Assembly: GCA_028708105.1 (NCBI GenBank)
Contig: JAQVZR010000067.1
Span: 1-7,911, forward strand
Reading direction: 5' to 3'
From: Desulfoplanes sp.
GTDB taxonomy: Bacteria > Desulfobacterota > Desulfovibrionia > Desulfovibrionales > Desulfomicrobiaceae
DNA: 7,911 nt
The notes beneath the pieces are model-generated. The model saw nothing but the letters and a program-made list of their open reading frames with translations. It was not told the DNA's origin and ran no database searches. Position numbers and translations under genes: made by a program. Below, piece after piece: positions 1 to 6,565 of the stretch; position 1 is the stretch's first letter, and each line of letters begins with the position of its first letter.

Positions 1-3000
1 AATCTGCTGGGAACATTCAGCATCACGCACATAGACATTGCCGACAGCAACGGCACATGGCTCTCGGTCCAGGATTTGGACTGCCAGTGGATTCCTGCGG
101 ACCTGGTGCACGGGAAACTGCATATTCCTTTTGTTCGGATTAAGGGCGTGGATCTGGCCCGATTGCCTGTGGGATCACCATCCCCTACGGCTCAAGAGCC
201 ACAACAATCTTTTTCCCCAACCTCTTGGTCATTTCCAGCCCTGACCCTGGCCGACCTGCAGGTTAAAAAACTCCTCCTCGCATCAGGTACAGACAGACCT
301 ATCCTCCCCATGACTCTGTCCGGTTCGGCAGATATGGCATCCCTGAAAGGACCCGGCCGTGTTACACTCTCCCTGCACCCCCTCAATGAAAAATGCCCGT
401 TGCTTGATGTCACTGCCGAGATTCAAAAAAGTACGCTGGAATATTCAGGAACCTTCGAAGACCCGGAAGGCGAAATGGTCTCTTTTCTGGCCGGGTTTCC
501 CGACCCGCTGCCCTTAGCAGTATTCTTCCAGGGCTCGGGTACCGCAAACCGGTATTCAGGGACCATTTCAGCCACAGCCCCCAGGATGGGTACAACAAAA
601 ATGGCACTCCAATGGGCATTACCGGAACATCAGGGAACCGTGCAGGGAATAGTCACTCTGGAACCGACCGGACTCTTGGGGACACTGGCTGACGTGGTGG
701 GGGACGTGGTGCAGGTGGATGGACGGGCAAACACAGATGATCAAGGACGTATCACAAGCACACTGAAACTTTCAGGAAAGTGGCTTACTCTTGCCACATC
801 TGGCGGCATTGATCTAACCAAAAAACAGACGGGTACGACCTTTACGGTGACCGCTGCCGACCCCAACCGGCTGAGCAAAAATCTTGGCGTTGTCCTGCAC
901 GAAATGTCTTCTCTGACCGGCTCCATACGGGGTGATCTGGACCGTCCGATTCTGTCCTGCAAGGTGTCGGCACGCGCACTGCAATCCGGCCAGGTCCAGG
1001 TTGATCATCCCGCCATCAGCCTTGAAGCCAAGCCTTCTGCGCCCAACGAACCTCTGGATTACTCGGTAACCCTGCACACCACAGCAAAAGATGTGACCCT
1101 GCCAAACATCCTGCACAGCGGTCCCATCAGCGTGCAGACGATGCTTACGGGCTTAGGCAGTACAACCATTCAGGCACGCCTGAGCACCGATTCAAAGCAG
1201 ATAAACCTCAAAGGATCAGGCTCCTTTACGCCCGAAACCGGTGCCCTGGCCGCCACCTTTTCCGGAGACACCAAACCGGAGACCCTTTTTTCTCCTGAGA
1301 TCAGCCCTCTTCCTGAGTCCCTCTCCCTTGCCGGAACCGTTCAGGGGAATCTGAATACGTTCAAAGGTACAGCCACTATGCAAACCATTCTAGGTAGATT
1401 CACTGGGGGACCGGCGCCCCTGGATGCCCTCCTTGGCCCGACAAGTTCCCTGAAACTTGCAGCAGAGCTCCATAACGATACCTTGGGCCTCCAATCCTTG
1501 ACCCTGACCGGAACCAACATCCAAGGGGACGGGAACGCTTCGCTACAGATCGCATCGGGAACATACCTGGCAAATCTGACGGCCCATATTCAGACCGAAG
1601 CCCTTGGAGCGGAACTGGCCCCCATGCAGGAGATAACCATCACCTCCCAGGCATCAGGTGCTGCGACACATATGCAATGTACTGTCTCAGCCCGCCCCGA
1701 AAAATCCTCGGTCTTCGGTCTTCCCCTGGAAGCCGTAACCCTGAACGCTGATCTGAACCACATGGACCAGGCCCCGACAGGGACCTGGAACATGCACCTT
1801 GCCACCACGCCCGGGCCTCTTCTGCTGGCCGGAGATGTGAATCTAAAAAACGGCATCGCCATCCCCCACGGCACACTGCAAGGCATTGACCTGGACGGAA
1901 CCTTCGCCATCAATCTTCCGGCCGACATTCCGGGGCAACACGTTGACTACGATATCACCTCACCCTCCCTGAAATCTTTGGGCACCCTTCTTGATCAACC
2001 GCTGCAAGGCTCTTTGCATCTAAAGGGAACATACGATTCCACCCCAAAATCCACACACGTCAACCTATCCGGCAGGGCACAGGATCTTGCCTACGGTGCT
2101 ATTTTTGCCGCTTCCAGCGTCGACATACTGACCATGAACGTGGACCCCGGCCGACCGGAGCAAGCGGCACTTGATGTCCAGATCAAAGGACTTACGGCCG
2201 CAACCGTGCACCTGGACAATGCACACCTGCGCACGACACCCCAAGAACAGAAGCTAGACATTTTTCTGGATGCTGAAGGAACAAAACCAGCTCCCCTGCA
2301 CATCTCCCTGGCAGGCCAGATACAATCCGATTCCACGGGCAAAGCCCTCCATCTGGACACATTCCAGGGGGATTATAACGGTTTTCCCATTGCCCTTGCC
2401 GCCCCCACCGAGTTACGCAGCAAAGAGACTCTCCTGGAACTTGATCCCACGACTCTGCACCTCGCAGGCGGTATCATCCATGCCCGTGTGCGCATGGATG
2501 ATACGGATATTGATGCCAAAATGGATCTGACAAACAGCACACTGACCTCCCTGCAACCCCTGGTACCCTTTCCCCTGCCCACAGGCACGCTGACAGCGAA
2601 CGCAGCGCTGACCGGGCCTCTTGAACATCCCGGGCTGCAGGCGGAACTGATGATCAAAAAACTGGCACCCACACAGTCCAACGCTACCGGCAACACCCCT
2701 TCGGGAACCTTGGAACTCACGGCCGAAAATACGTCTGACCGCCTCAAGGCCACGGGCTTTCTGGACGGCCTGAGTACAGACCCCTTGCATCTGGCCGGAG
2801 AAATCCCCTTTGCCTTCTCCCTGCGGCCTTTCCAGGTCGCGGTTTCCGAAACCGAACCTCTGAATATATCCGTAAAAGGAAACATTAATTTAACCAAAAT
2901 CAACGATCTAGCCGCCGTGCCCGATCTGGATCTTTCCGGAACCCTCAGGATGGACGCCTCAGCAACGGGAACCATCGCAGATCCAAAAATTGACGGCACC

Positions 3001-4149
3001 ATCAGGATGGAAAAAGGCCGCGCCGAATACGTGCGCACCGGAACGCTCCTGGAACAGATGCAGGGACAGATACGGCTGGATAAAAAAACCATCTTTCTGG
3101 AACATTTTTCGGCCACCGACGGTGAAAAAGGGACCCTCACAGCCAAAGGGCAAACAACACTGCCGGTTCATGCCCCCCTTGCCTTCGATATTTCTACAGA
3201 CCTGAACGGAACTCGTCTGATCACCAATGATATGGTTACGGCCCAGGTCAGCGGAACCTGCCGGGTGCACGGAGATGAAAGTACTCTCGATGTAAAAGGA
3301 GATCTTCGTATCCCCAGAGCTGAAGTCAATATCTCCCGCAATCCAGACCCGGATATGGTCCACCTCAAGGTCCGGGAAATCAATGTCCTGCCCGAACACC
3401 GGGTGGAACCGATCCCCGAAACATCCCCACCGGCCAACGTCATCCTGGATGTGACCGTGACCATTCCCGGTCAACTCTTTGTACGCGGTCGGGGTCTTGA
3501 ATCCGAATGGAAGGGAAAACTACAGGTGACAGGAACGGCAGCCCAACCGCTCATCCTGGGCAAGCTCGAATCCATCCGCGGCACCCTGGAATTTGCCGGA
3601 CGGGAACTGGGCATAACCACGGGAGAAATCCGATTCCCAGGGGCATCCCCGCCCAACCCTCTGTTGAATATTGTCACATCGACCACCATCAAATCCACCG
3701 AAGTACTGGTCAAAATCCAGGGCTCGGCCGAAAAACCGGAGCTGACCCTCAAGGCCAGTCCAGATATGCCCAACGATGAAATCCTGGCATTGCTCCTGTT
3801 TGGAGAATCAGTGACCAAGCTGAGTCCCTTCCAGGCCCTGCAGCTTGCCAATACAGCCAGGACACTGGCAGGAAACTCCGGCGGAGGGTTCGACCCCGTT
3901 GGGTTCACCCGTTCCCTGCTCGGCGTGGATACCCTCAAAATTGGTTCTGCAGATGAAGACGGAACCATGCAGGTGGGCGTCGGCAAATACCTGACCGACA
4001 GCATCTATATGGAACTCAAAAAAGGCCTGACCTCGGACGAGGATGCTGTATCCGTAGAAATGGAAGTGACCCCAAACATCGGCGTAGAAACCGAAATGGG
4101 TACAGATTCCGCAGGCAAGGTGGGGGTGTACTGGAAGCGGGATTATTAA
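1..4149 (+). CDS. tamB: TamB, translocation and assembly module protein (5' end cut by window)
   Basis: TamB/YtfN (AsmA-like family) is an inner-membrane-anchored, periplasm-spanning beta-rich protein that works with the outer-membrane protein TamA or in lipid transport to the outer membrane. The frame is open from base 1, so the first usable start (TTG at 76) is internal; 1382 codons are visible, and only the N-terminal anchor and a short stretch after it should be missing. Residues 15-31 (window numbering) show the family's N-terminal D-x-x-G-x-W and Q-W pattern. The middle is long repetitive amphipathic beta sequence (many L-x-G-T and L-T-G words). About residues 980-1382 form the TamB C-terminal (DUF490) domain: VRGRGLESEWKG near 1161, PNDEILALLLFGES at 1257-1270, and the closing GVYWKRDY before TAA. 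No frameshift is seen. No terminator follows directly. Identity is secure; the exact transport role here is inferred from the family. Confidence 0.96.
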   Translation, partial: NLLGTFSITHIDIADSNGTWLSVQDLDCQWIPADLVHGKLHIPFVRIKGVDLARLPVGSPSPTAQEPQQSFSPTSWSFPALTLADLQVKKLLLASGTDRPILPMTLSGSADMASLKGPGRVTLSLHPLNEKCPLLDVTAEIQKSTLEYSGTFEDPEGEMVSFLAGFPDPLPLAVFFQGSGTANRYSGTISATAPRMGTTKMALQWALPEHQGTVQGIVTLEPTGLLGTLADVVGDVVQVDGRANTDDQGRITSTLKLSGKWLTLATSGGIDLTKKQTGTTFTVTAADPNRLSKNLGVVLHEMSSLTGSIRGDLDRPILSCKVSARALQSGQVQVDHPAISLEAKPSAPNEPLDYSVTLHTTAKDVTLPNILHSGPISVQTMLTGLGSTTIQARLSTDSKQINLKGSGSFTPETGALAATFSGDTKPETLFSPEISPLPESLSLAGTVQGNLNTFKGTATMQTILGRFTGGPAPLDALLGPTSSLKLAAELHNDTLGLQSLTLTGTNIQGDGNASLQIASGTYLANLTAHIQTEALGAELAPMQEITITSQASGAATHMQCTVSARPEKSSVFGLPLEAVTLNADLNHMDQAPTGTWNMHLATTPGPLLLAGDVNLKNGIAIPHGTLQGIDLDGTFAINLPADIPGQHVDYDITSPSLKSLGTLLDQPLQGSLHLKGTYDSTPKSTHVNLSGRAQDLAYGAIFAASSVDILTMNVDPGRPEQAALDVQIKGLTAATVHLDNAHLRTTPQEQKLDIFLDAEGTKPAPLHISLAGQIQSDSTGKALHLDTFQGDYNGFPIALAAPTELRSKETLLELDPTTLHLAGGIIHARVRMDDTDIDAKMDLTNSTLTSLQPLVPFPLPTGTLTANAALTGPLEHPGLQAELMIKKLAPTQSNATGNTPSGTLELTAENTSDRLKATGFLDGLSTDPLHLAGEIPFAFSLRPFQVAVSETEPLNISVKGNINLTKINDLAAVPDLDLSGTLRMDASATGTIADPKIDGTIRMEKGRAEYVRTGTLLEQMQGQIRLDKKTIFLEHFSATDGEKGTLTAKGQTTLPVHAPLAFDISTDLNGTRLITNDMVTAQVSGTCRVHGDESTLDVKGDLRIPRAEVNISRNPDPDMVHLKVREINVLPEHRVEPIPETSPPANVILDVTVTIPGQLFVRGRGLESEWKGKLQVTGTAAQPLILGKLESIRGTLEFAGRELGITTGEIRFPGASPPNPLLNIVTSTTIKSTEVLVKIQGSAEKPELTLKASPDMPNDEILALLLFGESVTKLSPFQALQLANTARTLAGNSGGGFDPVGFTRSLLGVDTLKIGSADEDGTMQVGVGKYLTDSIYMELKKGLTSDEDAVSVEMEVTPNIGVETEMGTDSAGKVGVYWKRDY

Positions 4150-4201
4150 AAAAAGAGGAGGAGGTATCGAGCCCTATCAACGTGAGGAAAACTCTAAAGA
4201 C

Positions 4202-4232
4202 ACGGCAAAGGGACAGGTCGATAGAAGAGATA
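4202..4232 (+). repeat. 31-bp REP/RAYT-like repeat, copy 1
   Basis: This copy has the core AAAGGGACAGGTCGAT followed by AGAAGAGATA. It matches copy 3 (6566-6596) at 29 of 31 positions. It lies 52 bp after tamB and its right edge abuts the NuoB-like gene fragment. It has the same orientation as the copy upstream of the transposase. A short GACAG (4212-4216) / CTGTC (4233-4237) pair could fold here, but the other two copies lack it. Confidence 0.75.
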
Positions 4233-4234
4233 CT

Positions 4235-4371
4235 GTCATTCCTGATCCAAAGATATCATTGCCGTGGAACCCTGCGCCGTATCCGGAGAAATATTTTTAA
4301 ATATGGATGAATGTAATAATGGGGTAGATACGATCATCCCCATTGATCTCTATATCCCGGGATGCCCTCCA
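4235..4371 (+). pseudogene. Fragment of NuoB-like / group 4 [NiFe]-hydrogenase small subunit, frameshifted
   Basis: The intact family (NuoB, EchC, CooL, HycG type) carries a [4Fe-4S] cluster in membrane-bound hydrogenases and complex I. Here only one conserved block remains. One frame reads V-I-P-D-P-K (4235-4252). After an apparent one-base deletion near 4252, the next frame reads D-I-I-A-V-E-P-C-A-V-S-G-E-I-F and then G-V-D-T-I-I-P-I-D-L-Y-I-P-G-C-P-P (4252-4371). Family proteins read roughly P-x-P-K-x-V-I-A-V-G-x-C-A-x-x-G-G-I-F and I-P-V-D-V-Y-I-P-G-C-P-P. Two cluster cysteines survive (codons 4273-4275 and 4363-4365). The N-terminal half with the other two is absent, and the Gly before CA and one Gly of GG are changed. 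Beyond 4371 the frame stays open to a TGA at 4525-4527, but the family match fades. The fragment is dead; its exact subfamily is uncertain, and CAVSG with GVD favours the hydrogenase branch over true NuoB. Confidence 0.75.
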
Positions 4372-4435
4372 TCTGTTAACCATTCCGGATGGTTTGCGTG
4401 GCTTTCTGGGAAAGTGACCAGAACTCGAACAGAAA

Positions 4436-4471
4436 AAAGGGGCCGAGCAGATATATCCGCTCGGCCCCTTT
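4436..4471. terminator. Perfect 13-bp hairpin, probable bidirectional rho-independent terminator
   Basis: AAAGGGGCCGAGC (4436-4448) pairs perfectly with GCTCGGCCCCTTT (4459-4471) around a 10-base loop. A six-A run (4433-4438) precedes the GC stem on the plus strand, so the minus-strand transcript ends in a U-run and the minus direction looks stronger; the plus direction has only three T. It could end tamB readthrough from the left, about 290 bp after the stop, and the minus-strand genes from the right. Confidence 0.75.
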
Positions 4472-4598
4472 ACAATGCCACATCATCCCGAATCCCACCC
4501 AGGCAACGGCTTGACTCGCAATGGTGACCGGAATCCCCACAGCCGCATGCTGCTTCCATGAAATCCGGATATGCTATCGTGCCGCCTGATCCAGGGCA

Positions 4599-4629
4599 AC
4601 AGCCAAGGGACAGGTTGATTGAAGACATT
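4599..4629 (+). repeat. 31-bp REP/RAYT-like repeat, copy 2
   Basis: The core CCAAGGGACAGGTTGATTGA is followed by AGACAT. Against copy 3 it differs at about four of 31 positions, so it is the most diverged copy. It lies 397 bp downstream of copy 1 in the same orientation, and the two bracket the hydrogenase-like fragment and the hairpin terminator. Confidence 0.65.
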
Positions 4630-4642
4630 TTGCTCTATATTT

Positions 4643-4658
4643 TTGCGATTGTTCGCAA
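4643..4658. other. Small hairpin TTGCGA/TCGCAA
   Basis: TTGCGA (4643-4648) and TCGCAA (4653-4658) form a perfect 6-bp stem with a 4-base loop, in the gene-free stretch just after repeat copy 2. No T-run follows. No function can be assigned. Confidence 0.3.
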
Positions 4659-4704
4659 TCTCTCAATTCTTGTTCTTAAACCAAACCACGTTTGAGGGAT
4701 TGAG

Positions 4705-4819
4705 CTTTTTTCACCGCGAAGAACGCTAAGGAACGCGAAGAAAAGCAACAAAATAAAGCTCAATCTATCCCAGATTCTTCACCCTTCGCGTTCCTTTGTG
4801 CCCTTCGCGGTGAAAAAAG
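4705..4819. repeat. Long inverted repeat of CGCGAAG-type words (MITE-like or REP-like element)
   Basis: The arm 4705-4740 (starting CTTTTTTCACCGCGAAG) pairs with 4784-4819 (ending CTTCGCGGTGAAAAAAG). Over 36 positions I count three mismatches and one G-T pair. The 43-base centre is AT-rich. Each arm repeats an A-C-G-C-x-A-A-G word with a period of about 9-10 bases. A second, alternative pairing exists: GATTGAGCTTT (4698-4708) with AAAGCTCAATC (4755-4765). It lies 53 bp beyond the stop of the DUF5320-like gene, so it could fold in that gene's 3' transcript, but its T-runs lie within the stem and it is not a typical terminator. No ORF is inside. It is most likely a dispersed non-autonomous repeat. 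Confidence 0.75.
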
Positions 4820-4872
4820 AATTGAACAGTGATAACCTGTTCGAAAACTATGGGTCTGAAACTGGGTTTGGT

Positions 4873-5049
4873 TTAACTCTGGTTTTCTTTTTCAGTTTTT
4901 TCCTTAACGCCTTTCTTTCCGCCAGTCATCGGGCCTTGACCGGGGTTATTGCTCTTACCTTTACCCATACCGTTCCCCATACCTTTGCCTTTACCGTGAC
5001 CGTCCCTCGGTCCTTGCCCCTTAGGTCCAGTTCCATCTCTATTTGGCAT
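4873..5049 (-). CDS. DUF5320-like Gly/Lys-rich mini-protein, 58 aa
   Basis: ATG at 5049-5047 to TAA at 4875-4873 gives 58 residues starting MPNRDGTGPKGQGP. This matches the M-P-x-x-D-G-T-G-P-x-G-x-G-P opening of DUF5320-type small proteins, and a second G-Q-G-P-M-T-G-G follows at residues 37-44. Between them is a K-G-K-G-M-G-N-G-M-G-K-G-K run, and the tail (residues 45-58) is lysine/glutamate-rich. Cysteines, often present in relatives, are absent. The start is supported by a strong AGGAAGGAG ribosome binding site 9 bases upstream. Function is unknown; in other genomes such proteins often sit near iron-sulfur/NifX-like or redox genes, which are not seen here. It lies 177 bp downstream of the secreted-protein gene on the same strand and may share its transcript. 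The plus-strand frame across it has no ribosome binding site. Confidence 0.8.
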   Translation of the reverse strand: MPNRDGTGPKGQGPRDGHGKGKGMGNGMGKGKSNNPGQGPMTGGKKGVKEKTEKENQS

Positions 5050-5226
5050 AATACGTATCTCCTTCCTGTTGGCGAACTATAGCGACCACGGATTTGTCGT
5101 CGCTTGAATCCGCCTTGTCGCCTACCTAATCTTACCTTCCTAGTACGCTTTATCTTGGTTTTCTACAACCTTCGTGCTTGCACCACAGATTCTCTAGTTC
5201 CTGTCGTACGTGTCATCCTTATCGTA
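5050..5226. other. Gap between the two minus-strand genes
   Basis: The first part (5194-5226) is the untranslated end of the 54-bp repeat array. A CGGATT (5089-5094) / AATCCG (5107-5112) stem with a 12-base loop lies before the DUF5320-like gene but has no T-run. I see no convincing promoter, so cotranscription of the two minus-strand genes is possible but not shown. Confidence 0.4.
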
Positions 5227-5406
5227 CTAGTCGTTCCTATTATGCTTGTCATTCCTGTCGTACTTAGCATCCTTATCGTGCTTGTCGCTCCTATTGTACT
5301 TGTCATTTCTGTCGTACTTAACATCCTTATCGTTCTTATCGTTCCTATTGTACTTGTCACCCTTGTCGGACTTGTCGTTCCTGTTGTTTTTGTTATTCCG
5401 ATCGGT
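5191..5406 (-). repeat. 54-bp tandem repeat array encoding an 18-residue Lys/Asn/Asp/Arg unit
   Basis: Units lie at 5299-5352, 5245-5298 and 5191-5244, with a degenerate fourth at 5353-5406. On the minus strand the two clean units read YNRNDKNDKDVKYDRNDK and YNRSDKHDKDAKYDRNDK. The unit at 5191-5244 is still recognisable as HNRND-stop-YDKDDTYDRN-stop. Inside a unit, a shorter near-repeat of G-A-T/A-A-G-type codons is also visible. The array makes up the C-terminus of the secreted protein and runs past its stop codon. Confidence 0.9.
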
Positions 5407-5931
5407 TTGATCATATTTTTTTCTATCTTCTTGTTGAAATTGTCGCCCTTTATCCTGATTATGTTGTGCTTTTTGAACGCCCCAATTGTTATTCTTCTCC
5501 CAATGTTTATCTTTTTTCCATTGGCTCCAGTTTTTCTGCACTTCACGGTGATCTCTTCGCTCAGGGTTCCACGGCTGTCCTTTCCACTGATGCTTCTTGT
5601 AATCATCCCTCCAGCGTTTATTTATCCCCTTATAAAAAAAGGGCGGCTGACTATAGTGGATCCAACCCGAGTTGTAGTCACGTGATCTATACCATCGTCC
5701 TTGATACGGACGCCACCACCAACCATCGGTGAAAAATATGTCCACATCTACGTCGGGGGCAACATAGATATACGTGTCAGGCAGCACCACCATCCTCGGT
5801 GCTGCATGAAAGTGGATGGCGGGGGGAAGCGGGCTAAAAAAACCAATATTTACATTAACCTCTGCCATCATTGGCAGAGGAAATGAAAATATACATGCCA
5901 GCAGCAATGTTCCCAAAAAAAGTTTTTTCAT
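5227..5931 (-). CDS. Secreted protein with aromatic WWWRPYQGRWYRS core and repetitive charged tail
   Basis: The protein has 234 residues. ATG at 5931-5929 has an AGGAG site 8 bases upstream. Residues 1-23 (MKKLFLGTLLLACIF...PMMA) form a Sec signal peptide, with likely cleavage after Ala23, so it should be periplasmic or exported. Residues 48-92 hold V-V-L-P-D-T-Y-I-Y-V-A-P-D-V-D-V-D-I-F-F then WWWRPYQGRWYRSRDYNSGW, a pattern I recall from uncharacterised exported proteins of Desulfobacterota and Geobacter-like bacteria; I know no assigned function. Residues 101-150 are Trp/Lys/Arg-rich. From about 155 the chain is low-complexity Lys/Asn/Asp/Arg/Gln, ending in 18-residue tandem repeats at 194-211 and 212-229. 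The gene ends at a TAG inside a third repeat unit. Base composition is lower in GC than tamB. The complementary strand reads as a Leu/Ile/Val-rich frame, but that is only the antisense of the repeats. Confidence 0.85.
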   Translation of the reverse strand: MKKLFLGTLLLACIFSFPLPMMAEVNVNIGFFSPLPPAIHFHAAPRMVVLPDTYIYVAPDVDVDIFFTDGWWWRPYQGRWYRSRDYNSGWIHYSQPPFFYKGINKRWRDDYKKHQWKGQPWNPERRDHREVQKNWSQWKKDKHWEKNNNWGVQKAQHNQDKGRQFQQEDRKKYDQTDRNNKNNRNDKSDKGDKYNRNDKNDKDVKYDRNDKYNRSDKHDKDAKYDRNDKHNRND

Positions 5932-6008
5932 TGTGCAATCTCCTCGTAATTTCTATATCCATATCGGTATCACGAACCATTTGCGTAAAATTTTTTGAAT
6001 AGTTTTTT

Positions 6009-6039
6009 ATTTTACAGATAAAAAATACCCTGCGAACAA
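6009..6039 (-). promoter_or_regulatory. Weak candidate sigma-70 promoter for the secreted-protein gene
   Basis: On the minus strand TTGTTC (6039-6034) and TAAAAT (6014-6009) are separated by 19 bases, longer than ideal. They lie about 80-110 bp upstream of the ATG at 5931. The region is AT-rich, so such boxes arise easily by chance. Confidence 0.2.
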
Positions 6040-6222
6040 AAATACAATAGAATATTGTTCACAAAAAAATATTACAGTAGGTGTAATTTAGGTCTGAAAT
6101 CTAGAATTTTGGGCTACGATCGCCTTTGCCCACAGCACGAGACCTGCTCCTAAAAAAAATGTAGATTTATCAAGAACCTATTGTTTTTAAATAATAAAAT
6201 AATTAGCTATTTGATTTTTACT

Positions 6223-6560
6223 TCACGCAAATGGAGAGGTATCATAAAAAATTTGCCCTCCTGTTTTATCGGCCTCACGGGAACTGGATAGAATTTTGGT
6301 AACTACATAATTTGATGTACCTATCCTGCTTTTCGGAAAAAGATGTCATTCATCTTTATGCCAATAGCACTCCAGATTCATTAGGGTGATAACGAGCAGA
6401 TTGATTGTTCCCATTTAATTCTTCTTTTGGCAACCACTCACTCACCATTCGCGTAAACTGAAAAACTATTCGGAACTACTCTCCAGACCGGAATAAATTT
6501 CTGCTCCTAGACCAAGTAGTTCCAGCATTCTTGTTTGTAGCGATGACAGCGGCGTGACAT
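6223..6560 (-). pseudogene. Possible relics of decayed minus-strand genes
   Basis: Reading the minus strand from about 6560, one frame gives V-T-P-L-S-S-L-Q-T-R-M-L-E-L-L-G-L-G-A-E-I-Y-S-G-L-E, a TAG (6468-6466), then F-F-S-L-R-E-W and TGA (6444-6442). This has the look of a transposase C-terminus, but I cannot name a family. Further on, 6348-6223 is open between two TGA codons for 40 residues, including R-E-A-D-K-T-G-G-Q-I-F-Y-D. Neither stretch has a start with a ribosome binding site, and each lies between stops. They could be chance open stretches in non-coding DNA. Confidence 0.25.
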
Positions 6561-6565
6561 GAAGA

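Larger units (their letters stand above)
5932..6565. other. Gene-free, AT-rich stretch between the secreted-protein gene and the transposase
   Basis: No intact gene is seen on either strand. The part from about 5985 to 6260 is clearly AT-rich compared with tamB. It contains the upstream region of the minus-strand secreted-protein gene, a 14-base motif in repeated copies, and some short minus-strand open stretches that may be relics of decayed genes. No tRNA or other structured RNA was recognised by eye. Confidence 0.6.

Noticed and set aside
2373..3146. Long minus-strand frame (257 codons) inside tamB
   Set aside because: It is a shadow of the high-GC tamB coding sequence, Arg/Ser-rich, with no recognisable domain.
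4182..4311. GTG-started 43-residue plus-strand frame after tamB
   Set aside because: The purine-rich ribosome binding site is too far upstream, and the frame crosses the repeat and the hydrogenase fragment out of register.
4398..4440. GTTCGAGTTC on the minus strand, like a tRNA T-arm
   Set aside because: No acceptor, D-arm or anticodon stem could be formed around it.
4376..4576. Minus-strand open stretch with a protein-like run G-I-P-V-T-I-A-S-Q-A-V-A-W-V-G-F
   Set aside because: It runs through the terminator hairpin, has no start with a ribosome binding site, and is short; chance cannot be excluded.
4798..5082. Plus-strand 94-residue frame
   Set aside because: It starts inside the large inverted repeat, has no ribosome binding site, and overlaps the better supported DUF5320-like gene on the other strand.
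5191..5406. Possible CRISPR array
   Set aside because: The repeats are directly adjacent in-frame 54-bp units with no unique spacers, so this is a coding tandem repeat.
5104..5685. Plus-strand Leu/Ile/Val-rich frame resembling a membrane protein
   Set aside because: It is antisense to the Lys/Asn/Asp-rich repeats of the minus-strand gene, which has a ribosome binding site and a signal peptide; the hydrophobic look is a codon artefact.
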